From an uncultured Pseudomonadota bacterium (GTDB lineage: Bacteria > Myxococcota_A > UBA796 > SXON01): a stretch of 36,715 nt of DNA. The DNA is taken from assembly GCA_903891165.1 (NCBI GenBank), contig CAITDR010000703.1:1-36715 (forward strand). The letters are read 5' to 3'. Within the stretch, counting starts at the first letter, position 1. The number at the start of each line of letters is the position of its first letter. Shown here piece after piece: positions 24,214 to 31,250 of the stretch. The translations under genes and the position numbers were made by a program. The notes under the pieces are model-generated. The model saw nothing but the letters and a program-made list of their open reading frames with translations, had not been told where the DNA came from and made no database searches.

Positions 24214-25647
24214 ATGGAGTATCTCCTCGCCTATTCTCATCGTCGGGTGCCCACGGCGCTGCGCCCCATCGACGCCCTGGCCAACGGGGGGACCATCGCC
24301 GCGGTCGCAGAAGCCTCCGGCATGCCGCCGGTGCGGGTACAGGGTATCCGTAGCTTCTACGACCAGCTTCACAGCCCCGCCGAAGTCCGGGTTTGTACAG
24401 GTACCTCCTGCCACTTTGCGCGCGGCGCCAGCGACCTTCCCGCGGGGGCGGGCGAGGTACGCTGCCTGGGTCACTGCTATGCCGCGCCGGCTTTGCAGCG
24501 TGGCGATGTCACCCATGACCGGATTGGAGCCAATACGCCGGTTCCCCGCCGTAGTCTGGTGGATCCGCCGGTGGTGCTACGCCATGTCCTGGGCGGGCCA
24601 CGCTCGGACGATGCAGCCTGCCTTCCCGATGGAGAGTCAATCCTTCTCCATCTGGAAAGCTCGGGATTACGAGGGCGGGGGGGGGCTGCATACCCTACGG
24701 CGGCCAAGTGGCGCGCCGCCCGCGATGCGCCGGGGGACATCAAGTATGTGGTGGCCAACGGCGACGAGGGTGATCCCGGTTCTTATGTGGATCGTCTGCT
24801 GTTGGAGGAGGACCCGGAGAGTATCCTCGTCGGGATGCTCGCCTGTGCGCGGGTGACCGGCGGCACCCACGGGATCGTCTATATCCGTGAGGAATATCCG
24901 GAAGCACAGCGCCGGATGAAGGCGGCGATCGCCGCATGGCGGCACGGTCGGGAGCTGCAGGTGGAGGTGGTCTCCGGGGCGGGCAGCTATGTCTGTGGCG
25001 AGGAGACGGCGCTGCTCCGTTCTATCGAGGGTCTACGCGGGGAACCCTGGCCCAAGCCCCCATACCCGACGACCTCGGGGCTCTGGGATCGGCCCACCAT
25101 CGTCCAGAATGTGGAGACGTTGGTGACGGTGGCGCAATTGGCGCAGAGCGGCCACGGGGCACGCTCCAAGGCCCTGTCGATCTCCGGCGCTGTGCGGGAG
25201 CCTGGTGTAGTAGAAATCCGCCTGGGAACTTCTGTTCGTGAGGTTCTGGAGCGGGGGGCGGGCGGCGAAATTCCGGGGCGTCCCTGGAAGATGGCGCTGA
25301 TCGGGGGGCCGATGGGGCGGGTACTGCCGGTTTCCCTCTTTGATACACCACTTTCCTATGGCGCTCTGCCGGGGATGGGCCACGGCGGCATCGTCATGTT
25401 GGACGATCGGGTGACGCCAGGTGCGCTCGCACGCCACCTTTTCGACTTTGCCCGCGCAGAATCCTGTGGCAATTGTACACCCTGTCGGGTTGGCACCCAG
25501 CGCCTTGCGGGCTGCCGGGATCGGAGCAGCCTGGAGCGCCTGATGGAGACCATGTCTCTGGGCAGCCTCTGCGGTTTTGGTCAGGGTGTACCTACCCCAC
25601 TCCGCGATCTCCTCCAGCACTTCGGCGACGAAGTTTTCAACACCTGA
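24214..25647 (+). CDS. fdsB: NAD-dependent formate dehydrogenase, NuoE-NuoF fusion diaphorase subunit
   Basis: 477 aa. Residues about 1-100 are NuoE/FdsG-like: a helical bundle, then a thioredoxin-like [2Fe-2S] domain with C61, C66, C84, C88 (CTGTSC, CLGHC). Residues about 115-477 are NuoF-like: GLRGRGGAAYPT (151-162) and NGDEGDPGS for FMN/NADH, YVCGEETALL, then ESCGNCTPC with C418, C421, C424 and C453 for a [4Fe-4S] cluster. It should pass electrons from the formate-oxidising subunit to NAD+ through FMN, or the reverse. FdsB of Rhodobacter-type enzymes has this layout, normally with a separate gamma subunit; I see none here. The stop is 7 nt before the catalytic subunit, so the two are co-transcribed. 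Confidence 0.87.
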   Translation: MEYLLAYSHRRVPTALRPIDALANGGTIAAVAEASGMPPVRVQGIRSFYDQLHSPAEVRVCTGTSCHFARGASDLPAGAGEVRCLGHCYAAPALQRGDVTHDRIGANTPVPRRSLVDPPVVLRHVLGGPRSDDAACLPDGESILLHLESSGLRGRGGAAYPTAAKWRAARDAPGDIKYVVANGDEGDPGSYVDRLLLEEDPESILVGMLACARVTGGTHGIVYIREEYPEAQRRMKAAIAAWRHGRELQVEVVSGAGSYVCGEETALLRSIEGLRGEPWPKPPYPTTSGLWDRPTIVQNVETLVTVAQLAQSGHGARSKALSISGAVREPGVVEIRLGTSVREVLERGAGGEIPGRPWKMALIGGPMGRVLPVSLFDTPLSYGALPGMGHGGIVMLDDRVTPGALARHLFDFARAESCGNCTPCRVGTQRLAGCRDRSSLERLMETMSLGSLCGFGQGVPTPLRDLLQHFGDEVFNT

Positions 25648-25654
25648 GGGTCTT

Positions 25655-28279
25655 ATGCTGCGCATCAATGGAAAAGAGGTGGCGACACGCGGGAGCCTCC
25701 TGGATGCCTGTCGCGACGCAGGTGCGGAAGTCCCGGCTTTCTGTGCGGATCCCCGCCTGTCACGGGGGGGCCACTGCCGGAGCTGTATGGTGGAGGTGGA
25801 GGGGAGGATGGTGGCCTCCTGCACCACTCCGGCCCGCGATGGGATCTCGGTGACGACGGACAGCCCGCGGTTGGCGGCCTACCGACGGGATCTGGGCGAG
25901 CTGATGGCCTCGGAGGCGAGGCCGGGAGGGGCCGTGGGCGCGACGCTGGAGGATTGGGGGGTGGACGGGAGCCGCTATGGCGCCTTTGTGGGGGGAGGCA
26001 AGAAGGACCGGACACATCCCTATATCCACCTGGATCTGGATGCCTGCATCCTCTGCCGCCGCTGTGTACGCGCCTGCGAGGAGGTACAGGGTGCTTTTGT
26101 TTTGGGTGTGGACGGGCGCGGTGGCGAGACGACGCTGGCGTGGAAGGAGGGGGACTTTGCGAGCTCCGGCTGTGTCAGCTGCGGGGCCTGTGTGGTGAGT
26201 TGTCCAACCGGGGCGCTGACGGACCGCGATCGGGAGAAGCTCCAACCCGGTGAAAATGGAAATGTAGTGAAGACTACATGCTCCTATTGTGGGGTGGGCT
26301 GCCAGCTTGATGTCCACACTGATGGTCAGCGGGTGCTCTGGATCGATGGAGCCGCCGTTCCGCCCAATCGCCAGCACTTATGTGTGAAGGGGCGCTACGC
26401 CCACTCCTTTGTGGAGCATCCCGATCGCCTCCGGAGCCCGCTCATCCGTCGTGACGGCGTGTTGGTTCCCTGCTCCTGGGACGAAGCCTTGGCCGCAGTG
26501 GTGGCCGCTTTTCGCAAGGCCGGCACGGCGGTGGCCGGCCTCTCCTCCTCCCGCTGCACCAACGAGGAGAACTACCTTTTCCAGCGTTGGATCCGCTCTT
26601 TTGGACACACCAACAACATCGACTGCTGCGCCCGGGTCTGCCATGCCCCCTCCGCCGCTGGGATGCGCACTGTGCTGGGAACGGGAGCAGCAACCAACTC
26701 TTTGGACGACATCGAACGCGCCGACCTGCTGATGGTGGTGGGCAGCAACACCACCGAGGCGCACCCGGTGACCGGCGCGCGCATCCGCCAGGCAGCGTTG
26801 CGAGGAACAACCTTGATTGTCGTCGATCCGCGCCGCACCGATCTGGCGGCCGTCGCCGACATCCACCTGCAGCTGCGTCCGGGAACCAATATTCCTCTCT
26901 TCAACAGTATGGCCTGTGTCTTGGTGGAAGAAGGTGTATTGAACCAGGACTTTCTCGACAAACGTACCCAGGGTTGGGCGGCCTACGAACAATTCATCCG
27001 CAGCCAGACACCCGAGCGCTGGGAGTCGATCATCGGCATTCCTGCGAGTAAAATCCGGGAGGCTGCTCGCCTCTACGGTAAAAGCCCCCGCCCGATGATG
27101 GTGCATGGCCTGGGGGTCACCGAACATTTTCAGGGCTCGGAAGCGGTAATGTTGCTCTGCAACCTCGCCTTGTTGGTAGGCGCCATCGGCAGGCCCGGCG
27201 TGGGGGTGAACCCCCTTCGTGGCCAGAACAACGTGCAGGGAGCGGCCGATATGGGCTGTCAACCCGATTCTTTTACCGGCTATCAGGCAGTGACCGACGC
27301 GACCGTTCGCGCCAAGGTTGCGACGGTCTGGGGCCAGGAGCCCACCGGCGAGGCCGGCCTGCGCCTTCCGCAGATGTACGAGGCGGCCCGGGCCGGAACA
27401 CTCAAGGCCATGTACATATTTGGGGAGGACGTGATCCACTCTGATCCCGACCCGGATGCCGTAGCAGAAGCCTTGTCGAAGCTCGATTTCCTTGTCGTCC
27501 AGGAGATCTTCCCCTCTCTCACCACTGCCTATGCCCACGTGGTGTTGCCCGGCGGCTCCTTTCTGGAAAAGGATGGCAGCTTCACCAACGGCGAACGCCG
27601 GGTACAGCGGGTGAGGAAGATCCTGGCTTCTCCTGGAGAGGCGCGGGCGGATCTGGATGTCTTCCGTGCCCTCTACAAGGCCAGTGGCCTGCCCGATCCC
27701 GGCGACGCGGCGGCGGTGATGGAAGAGATTGGCCGTCTCTGGCCGGCTTTTTCGGGAATCCGCCAGGATCGATTGGACAAGGTGGGACTGCAGTGGCCGG
27801 TCCTGGGTCTGGATCACCCCGGCACCCCCACCCTGCATACCGAGACCTTCCCCCTGGGGAAAGCGGAGCTTCGCTGCATCGACTTTGCCCCCTCTCCCAA
27901 CTTCGGGCAGCCCCTGACCCTGACCACGGGCAGGGTGCTGGAGCACTACAACACCGGCTCGATGACCCGCCGCACCCCCAACAAGCAGCTCCATCCCACC
28001 GATCTTCTGGAGATCCACCCTCAGGATGCCGCCGCCCACTCCCTGCAGGATGGGCAGCCGCTGCGCCTCTGGAGTGACCACGGCGAGGCCTTTGCCACGG
28101 CAAAAGTGACCACGCGGGTCGCACCGGGTACCCTCTTTTTGAGCTTTCATCACCCAGAGTCCCAAACAAACCACCTGCTTGGCGAGGTGCATGATCGCAT
28201 TTCTGGTTGTCCCGAATACAAGCTGATCGGCGTGCAGCTCGAAGCGCTTGCAACAAGCACAGCTTCGGCGGTGACATGA
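25655..28279 (+). CDS. fdsA: Molybdopterin formate dehydrogenase, catalytic subunit (Cys active site)
   Basis: 874 aa from ATG 25655 (GAGGG in front; longer starts lie inside fdsB). Residues 1-60: [2Fe-2S] NuoG-like domain, C30, C41, C44, C56. Residues 131-183: two ferredoxin-type [4Fe-4S] sites, C131/134/137/141 and C173/176/179/183. Then the Mo/W-bis-MGD domain with its own [4Fe-4S] cluster (C209, C212, C216, C243), K245, and CARVCHAPS with C329-H330 as the Mo/W ligand and proton acceptor. Sec is replaced by Cys, so no SECIS is needed. It oxidises formate to CO2 and/or reduces CO2 in the cytoplasm. Between the [2Fe-2S] and ferredoxin parts the His/Cys cluster typical of NuoG and larger FdsA proteins seems absent, which makes the protein shorter. 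Shares the sigma-54 promoter upstream of fdsB. Confidence 0.9.
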   Translation: MLRINGKEVATRGSLLDACRDAGAEVPAFCADPRLSRGGHCRSCMVEVEGRMVASCTTPARDGISVTTDSPRLAAYRRDLGELMASEARPGGAVGATLEDWGVDGSRYGAFVGGGKKDRTHPYIHLDLDACILCRRCVRACEEVQGAFVLGVDGRGGETTLAWKEGDFASSGCVSCGACVVSCPTGALTDRDREKLQPGENGNVVKTTCSYCGVGCQLDVHTDGQRVLWIDGAAVPPNRQHLCVKGRYAHSFVEHPDRLRSPLIRRDGVLVPCSWDEALAAVVAAFRKAGTAVAGLSSSRCTNEENYLFQRWIRSFGHTNNIDCCARVCHAPSAAGMRTVLGTGAATNSLDDIERADLLMVVGSNTTEAHPVTGARIRQAALRGTTLIVVDPRRTDLAAVADIHLQLRPGTNIPLFNSMACVLVEEGVLNQDFLDKRTQGWAAYEQFIRSQTPERWESIIGIPASKIREAARLYGKSPRPMMVHGLGVTEHFQGSEAVMLLCNLALLVGAIGRPGVGVNPLRGQNNVQGAADMGCQPDSFTGYQAVTDATVRAKVATVWGQEPTGEAGLRLPQMYEAARAGTLKAMYIFGEDVIHSDPDPDAVAEALSKLDFLVVQEIFPSLTTAYAHVVLPGGSFLEKDGSFTNGERRVQRVRKILASPGEARADLDVFRALYKASGLPDPGDAAAVMEEIGRLWPAFSGIRQDRLDKVGLQWPVLGLDHPGTPTLHTETFPLGKAELRCIDFAPSPNFGQPLTLTTGRVLEHYNTGSMTRRTPNKQLHPTDLLEIHPQDAAAHSLQDGQPLRLWSDHGEAFATAKVTTRVAPGTLFLSFHHPESQTNHLLGEVHDRISGCPEYKLIGVQLEALATSTASAVT

Positions 28280-28285
28280 GGTTGC

Positions 28286-28303
28286 GGGTGGGTTAGCCCG
28301 CCC
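28286..28303 (+). terminator. Hairpin between fdsA and the WYL gene
   Basis: GGGTGGG-TTAG-CCCGCCC, a 7-bp stem with one G-U pair, starts 6 nt after the fdsA stop. There is no T-run. Its 3' side ends just before the Shine-Dalgarno GGAG (28307-28310) of the next gene. It may attenuate read-through or protect the fds mRNA 3' end. Confidence 0.4.
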
Positions 28304-28318
28304 TTCGGAGCCAAGCCC

Positions 28319-29389
28319 ATGCACCGAAACCAGACCGATCCGGACCTGCTGACACGATCATTGCAGTTGATAGAAGCCTTCAATAGCCGCGGGCAGCTTG
28401 CCACCCGCGAAGTCCAACAGATACTGGACCTGGATCGGCAGAAGGCAAGGCGCACCATCAAGCGCCTCCAAGAGGCGGGCCTGCCCATCGAGCCCGAAGG
28501 TCATGGCAATGCCACCTCCTGGGTGCTCAACGATCACTATCGCCAGACCCGCCTGCGCCTGGGCTTCGGCGATGTGATCTCTCTGGAATTGGGGCATCAG
28601 CTCCTTGGCTTTCTGGAGGGTACCGACCTCTCCACATGGCTGGAGGACCTCCGCGATCGCACCCTGCCGATGTTGGGCCAGAAAGAGGAGGCAAAGCTCG
28701 CCCGTCTCTCTCAAAAGCTCTTCTATCAAACCGAGCCTTACCGCAACTATGCGGCCCAAGATGAGCTGCTGAACCTCCTGGTTACCGCACTCTTCGCCGA
28801 GCATGAGCTGAGCGTAAGCTATGCCCCTGGCGAGGAAGAAGCGCGGGAGATCGCTCGCTTTCAGCCTCTGACCCTGGTGGTGTACCGCCGCGCCCTGTAC
28901 CTGTTGGGTCGCGAGGTGAACGAGGAGGAGAGTCGCGAGCGCCTGCTGGCGGTGGACCGGATCCAGAAGCTGGAGCGTGGCCTGGGCTTTGAGTACCCCC
29001 TGGATCACAGCCCCGCGAGCACCCTGGGCAACCGCTTCGGCATTTGGAAAGAAGAGGCGGTAGAGCAGGTGATCATCCGCTTCGCCGCTGACCGGGCGCA
29101 CCTGATCCGCTCGCGTCAGTGGCACCCCTCCCAGGTGATTACCGAACTTCCCGACGGTCGGGTCGAGCTGCGGATGGCCACGGGTGGGCGAGAGCTGGTG
29201 CGTTTTGCCCTGGAGTGGGGCCCCAAAGCCGAGGTTGTGCACCCCCCCGCCCTGCGCGAGGCCGTCGCCGCCGAGCTTCGGGCGGCACTGGCTCCCTACG
29301 ATGCGGACCCGGTTCCTGCGGTGGCGCTGTTGCCGGATCCTCCTGCCAAGTCCCGGCGAGGAAGGAAGAAGAAGGTGACATCCTCCTGA
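28319..29389 (+). CDS. WYL-domain transcription regulator (HTH + WYL + WCX)
   Basis: 356 aa; GGAG 8 nt upstream of ATG 28319. N-terminal helix-turn-helix (about 8-60: TREVQQILDLDRQKARRTIKRL). WYL-type core near 170-220: RFQPLTLVVYRRALYLLGRE, the usual ligand-binding strand pattern. C-terminal WCX-like region (about 245-325: RSRQWHPSQVITELPDGRVELRM, ALEWGPKAEVVHPPALREAV). WYL regulators often bind small ligands or nucleic acids and act as activators or repressors of DNA-damage, phage-defence or metabolic genes. Here the gene follows fdsA in the same direction, 39 nt away, so it may be co-transcribed and regulate formate metabolism. Basic C-terminal tail (RRGRKKK). Its stop lies in a 20-bp palindrome (29386-29405). 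Confidence 0.87.
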   Translation: MHRNQTDPDLLTRSLQLIEAFNSRGQLATREVQQILDLDRQKARRTIKRLQEAGLPIEPEGHGNATSWVLNDHYRQTRLRLGFGDVISLELGHQLLGFLEGTDLSTWLEDLRDRTLPMLGQKEEAKLARLSQKLFYQTEPYRNYAAQDELLNLLVTALFAEHELSVSYAPGEEEAREIARFQPLTLVVYRRALYLLGREVNEEESRERLLAVDRIQKLERGLGFEYPLDHSPASTLGNRFGIWKEEAVEQVIIRFAADRAHLIRSRQWHPSQVITELPDGRVELRMATGGRELVRFALEWGPKAEVVHPPALREAVAAELRAALAPYDADPVPAVALLPDPPAKSRRGRKKKVTSS

Positions 29390-29405
29390 ATGAGGCCTCA
29401 TTCAG
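29386..29405. terminator. Perfect 20-bp palindrome at the convergent junction 29389/29424
   Basis: CTGAATGAGG and its reverse complement CCTCATTCAG abut. The palindrome covers the TGA stop (29387-29389) of the WYL gene and ends 19 nt before the stop of the opposing lipoprotein gene. No T-run. Same layout as the other convergent ends, but different sequence. Confidence 0.5.
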
Positions 29406-29423
29406 CGTCGGAAGGCAGACCGA

Positions 29424-30404
29424 CTACAGGCACTCCCGGTAGTCGGCGGGATTGTTGTCGGGGTCGATGCTGACCCCGGCCAGCTCGGGCGACCAGGCAT
29501 CCACAACCTCGGCCTCCACACAGACCTGCGCCCCCCCGGGACAGGCCACGCAGGAGACCAGCGAGCACACGTCCAGACCGAAGGCCTGCGAGATCACACC
29601 GCCATCCAGCAGCATCGTCACCGTCGTGTTCATCGATCCGCTCCCGTCGGCTGCGAAGCTACCTTTGACCTCGATGCCGTAGGCGGGCACGGCATAGCCA
29701 CTCACGGAGAAGGAGCTGTCCAGCGGCCCCACCGCAAAGGCAGGCTCTGCAGTAAAAGACGCAGTTACAAAGTCGATAGCCGGGGTACAGACATACTGCC
29801 GCAGCCCGGTACCCGGGTCGATGCCGGGCGCGCCGACCAGATCGATCTCCCCTCCCCCTACCGACTCTACCTGAAAAAGTACGTCCTTGGTCAGGAGATA
29901 GCTGACCAGGAAGCTGCCGATACTGGGTTTGACCCAGGTAAGGTCGCTGTCCTGCAGGTTGATGCGGTAGGTCTTTCCGGTGATATCCACCCCCAGGCCC
30001 GGCTTTGTGTGAAAGCTGCTGGAGAGGCTGCTGTCGCATACCGTTGCGGTCAGGACGTAGTCCCAGTCCTTTTCCAGAGGCTGATCCGGCATAAAGCTGG
30101 CGGAGAGGCCATCCCCGCCCAGCTCCACTTGGCCACGTACCGCCCCGCTCTCAGAGGAAAGCTCCACCGTGGCCGAGGTCACCGTCTCGGAAAATGTAGC
30201 GACAAGCTCCACATCTGGAGCGATGTCACCGCTGCCATCGGCTGGCGACAGACTGGTCACAGTGGCCGTACACGGGTGCTCGCTGTCGGAGTCGTCCGGT
30301 GGGCTTTCGCTGTCGGTACCAGAATCTTTGCCGGGATCCACCTCCTGGCTCTCCTTCTGCGGGTCGCCGTCCTGGCAGGCGATCAACAAGATCCAGAACC
30401 CCAT
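29424..30404 (-). CDS. Lipoprotein with bacterial Ig-like domain
   Basis: 326 aa; AAGGAGG precedes ATG 30404. Signal MGFWILLIAC with a LIAC lipobox, again no basic residue before it. An Asp/Ser/Glu/Pro-rich acidic linker runs from about 11 to 43. A Big_5-type Ig-like domain (about 45-125: SLSPADGSGDIAPDVELVAT, EKDWDYVLTATVCD) is followed by a beta-rich C-terminal region of unknown type with several Cys. It is the last gene of an operon with the PI-PLC-like lipoprotein (10 nt) and the coiled-coil fibre gene. Likely a surface or outer-membrane-tethered protein. Function unknown. Confidence 0.8.
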   Translation of the reverse strand: MGFWILLIACQDGDPQKESQEVDPGKDSGTDSESPPDDSDSEHPCTATVTSLSPADGSGDIAPDVELVATFSETVTSATVELSSESGAVRGQVELGGDGLSASFMPDQPLEKDWDYVLTATVCDSSLSSSFHTKPGLGVDITGKTYRINLQDSDLTWVKPSIGSFLVSYLLTKDVLFQVESVGGGEIDLVGAPGIDPGTGLRQYVCTPAIDFVTASFTAEPAFAVGPLDSSFSVSGYAVPAYGIEVKGSFAADGSGSMNTTVTMLLDGGVISQAFGLDVCSLVSCVACPGGAQVCVEAEVVDAWSPELAGVSIDPDNNPADYRECL

Positions 30405-30414
30405 GCAGCCTCCT

Positions 30415-31242
30415 TCAATCTATTGTGCCCTTAAAACCGTTCAGTGCCTCTACCACGGCAAAAAGATCGCCGGTTTTGTACATATCCACTGCGACGAGGT
30501 TGGGTAGCTGCCGCTCTCCCCGACACTCCTCAGCACGGGACATCAGCATGTCATAGGCGTTGGCTTCCGCGGAAAATTCTTCCGAAGGAAAGGGATCTTC
30601 GACCCAATGATTAAGAAGGAAGAGCGGATTTTCCAAAGAACCCCGGTTCAAGTCACAGGAGAATTCCTCGGTGGATGTAAAGGAATAGGGTGTGTCGCTG
30701 AAGAGCTGCCAGGCGGGCTGGTACCAGTCGGGGGGTGGGCCGCCAAATTCAGCGGTGATCAGCAGGCGCTGCCGCTGATCGATCAACTGCCCGAGCGTGG
30801 GCCACTCCCCCGATGTCCAGGTATATACTTCAGAATCCAGGCCCGCCGCCTCGAAAGCCTCCGCCGTCTGCACCCCGCTGATGTCGTCCTGGAAGATGAC
30901 GACCATCACTTCCTCCGGGTTCTCCGTGAGAAAGTCGCGGATCTCCCCCAGACCCTCGACCATGGGGGTGGCCCCTAACTCACAGTAGGAATGACAAAAA
31001 TAATAGTCCCCTTCCCAAAGGTAGGTATCCAGGAGCATCCCCCGAATTCCCGCGTCCAACTGCGCGCGGATCCCGTCGGGCTGGTTGGGGATCTGCCAGC
31101 CATCGGCTGCGCTGGACATGCTGTTGTGGGTGGCCGCGAAAACGACCTGATCGAGCGGACGTTCGCATAGCTCTGCGTGGCCGTTACAAATGGGATCCTG
31201 CGGTTTTTCTGCGACACATGCCAACAACAAGAGCGTCAGCAT
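30415..31242 (-). CDS. PI-PLC X-like phosphodiesterase lipoprotein
   Basis: 275 aa. Signal MLTLLLLAC, lipidated Cys at C9. Residues about 20-270 match the PI-PLC X-domain superfamily. ATHNSMS (H39) fits the first catalytic His, GIRGMLLDTYL the conserved Asp region, and FCHSYCELG (H84) the second catalytic His. Spacing between the His residues is close to that of bacterial PI-PLC, and several Cys suggest an oxidising compartment. The family cleaves phosphoinositides or GPI-like anchors, but many members act on unknown lipids or may be inactive. The start is 8 nt downstream of the coiled-coil gene stop, so the two are translationally linked. A surface lipase or lipid-binding lipoprotein seems likely. 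Confidence 0.8.
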   Translation of the reverse strand: MLTLLLLACVAEKPQDPICNGHAELCERPLDQVVFAATHNSMSSAADGWQIPNQPDGIRAQLDAGIRGMLLDTYLWEGDYYFCHSYCELGATPMVEGLGEIRDFLTENPEEVMVVIFQDDISGVQTAEAFEAAGLDSEVYTWTSGEWPTLGQLIDQRQRLLITAEFGGPPPDWYQPAWQLFSDTPYSFTSTEEFSCDLNRGSLENPLFLLNHWVEDPFPSEEFSAEANAYDMLMSRAEECRGERQLPNLVAVDMYKTGDLFAVVEALNGFKGTID

Positions 31243-31250
31243 CAGGATCT

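Noticed and set aside
26620-26660. Selenocysteine at the formate dehydrogenase active site
   Set aside because: The codon in CARVCH is TGC (Cys), with no in-frame TGA, so no Sec insertion is needed.
26378-28324. 648-residue - strand frame opposite the formate dehydrogenase gene
   Set aside because: Antisense shadow; His/Gly/Arg-rich with no domain, while the + strand carries all FDH motifs.
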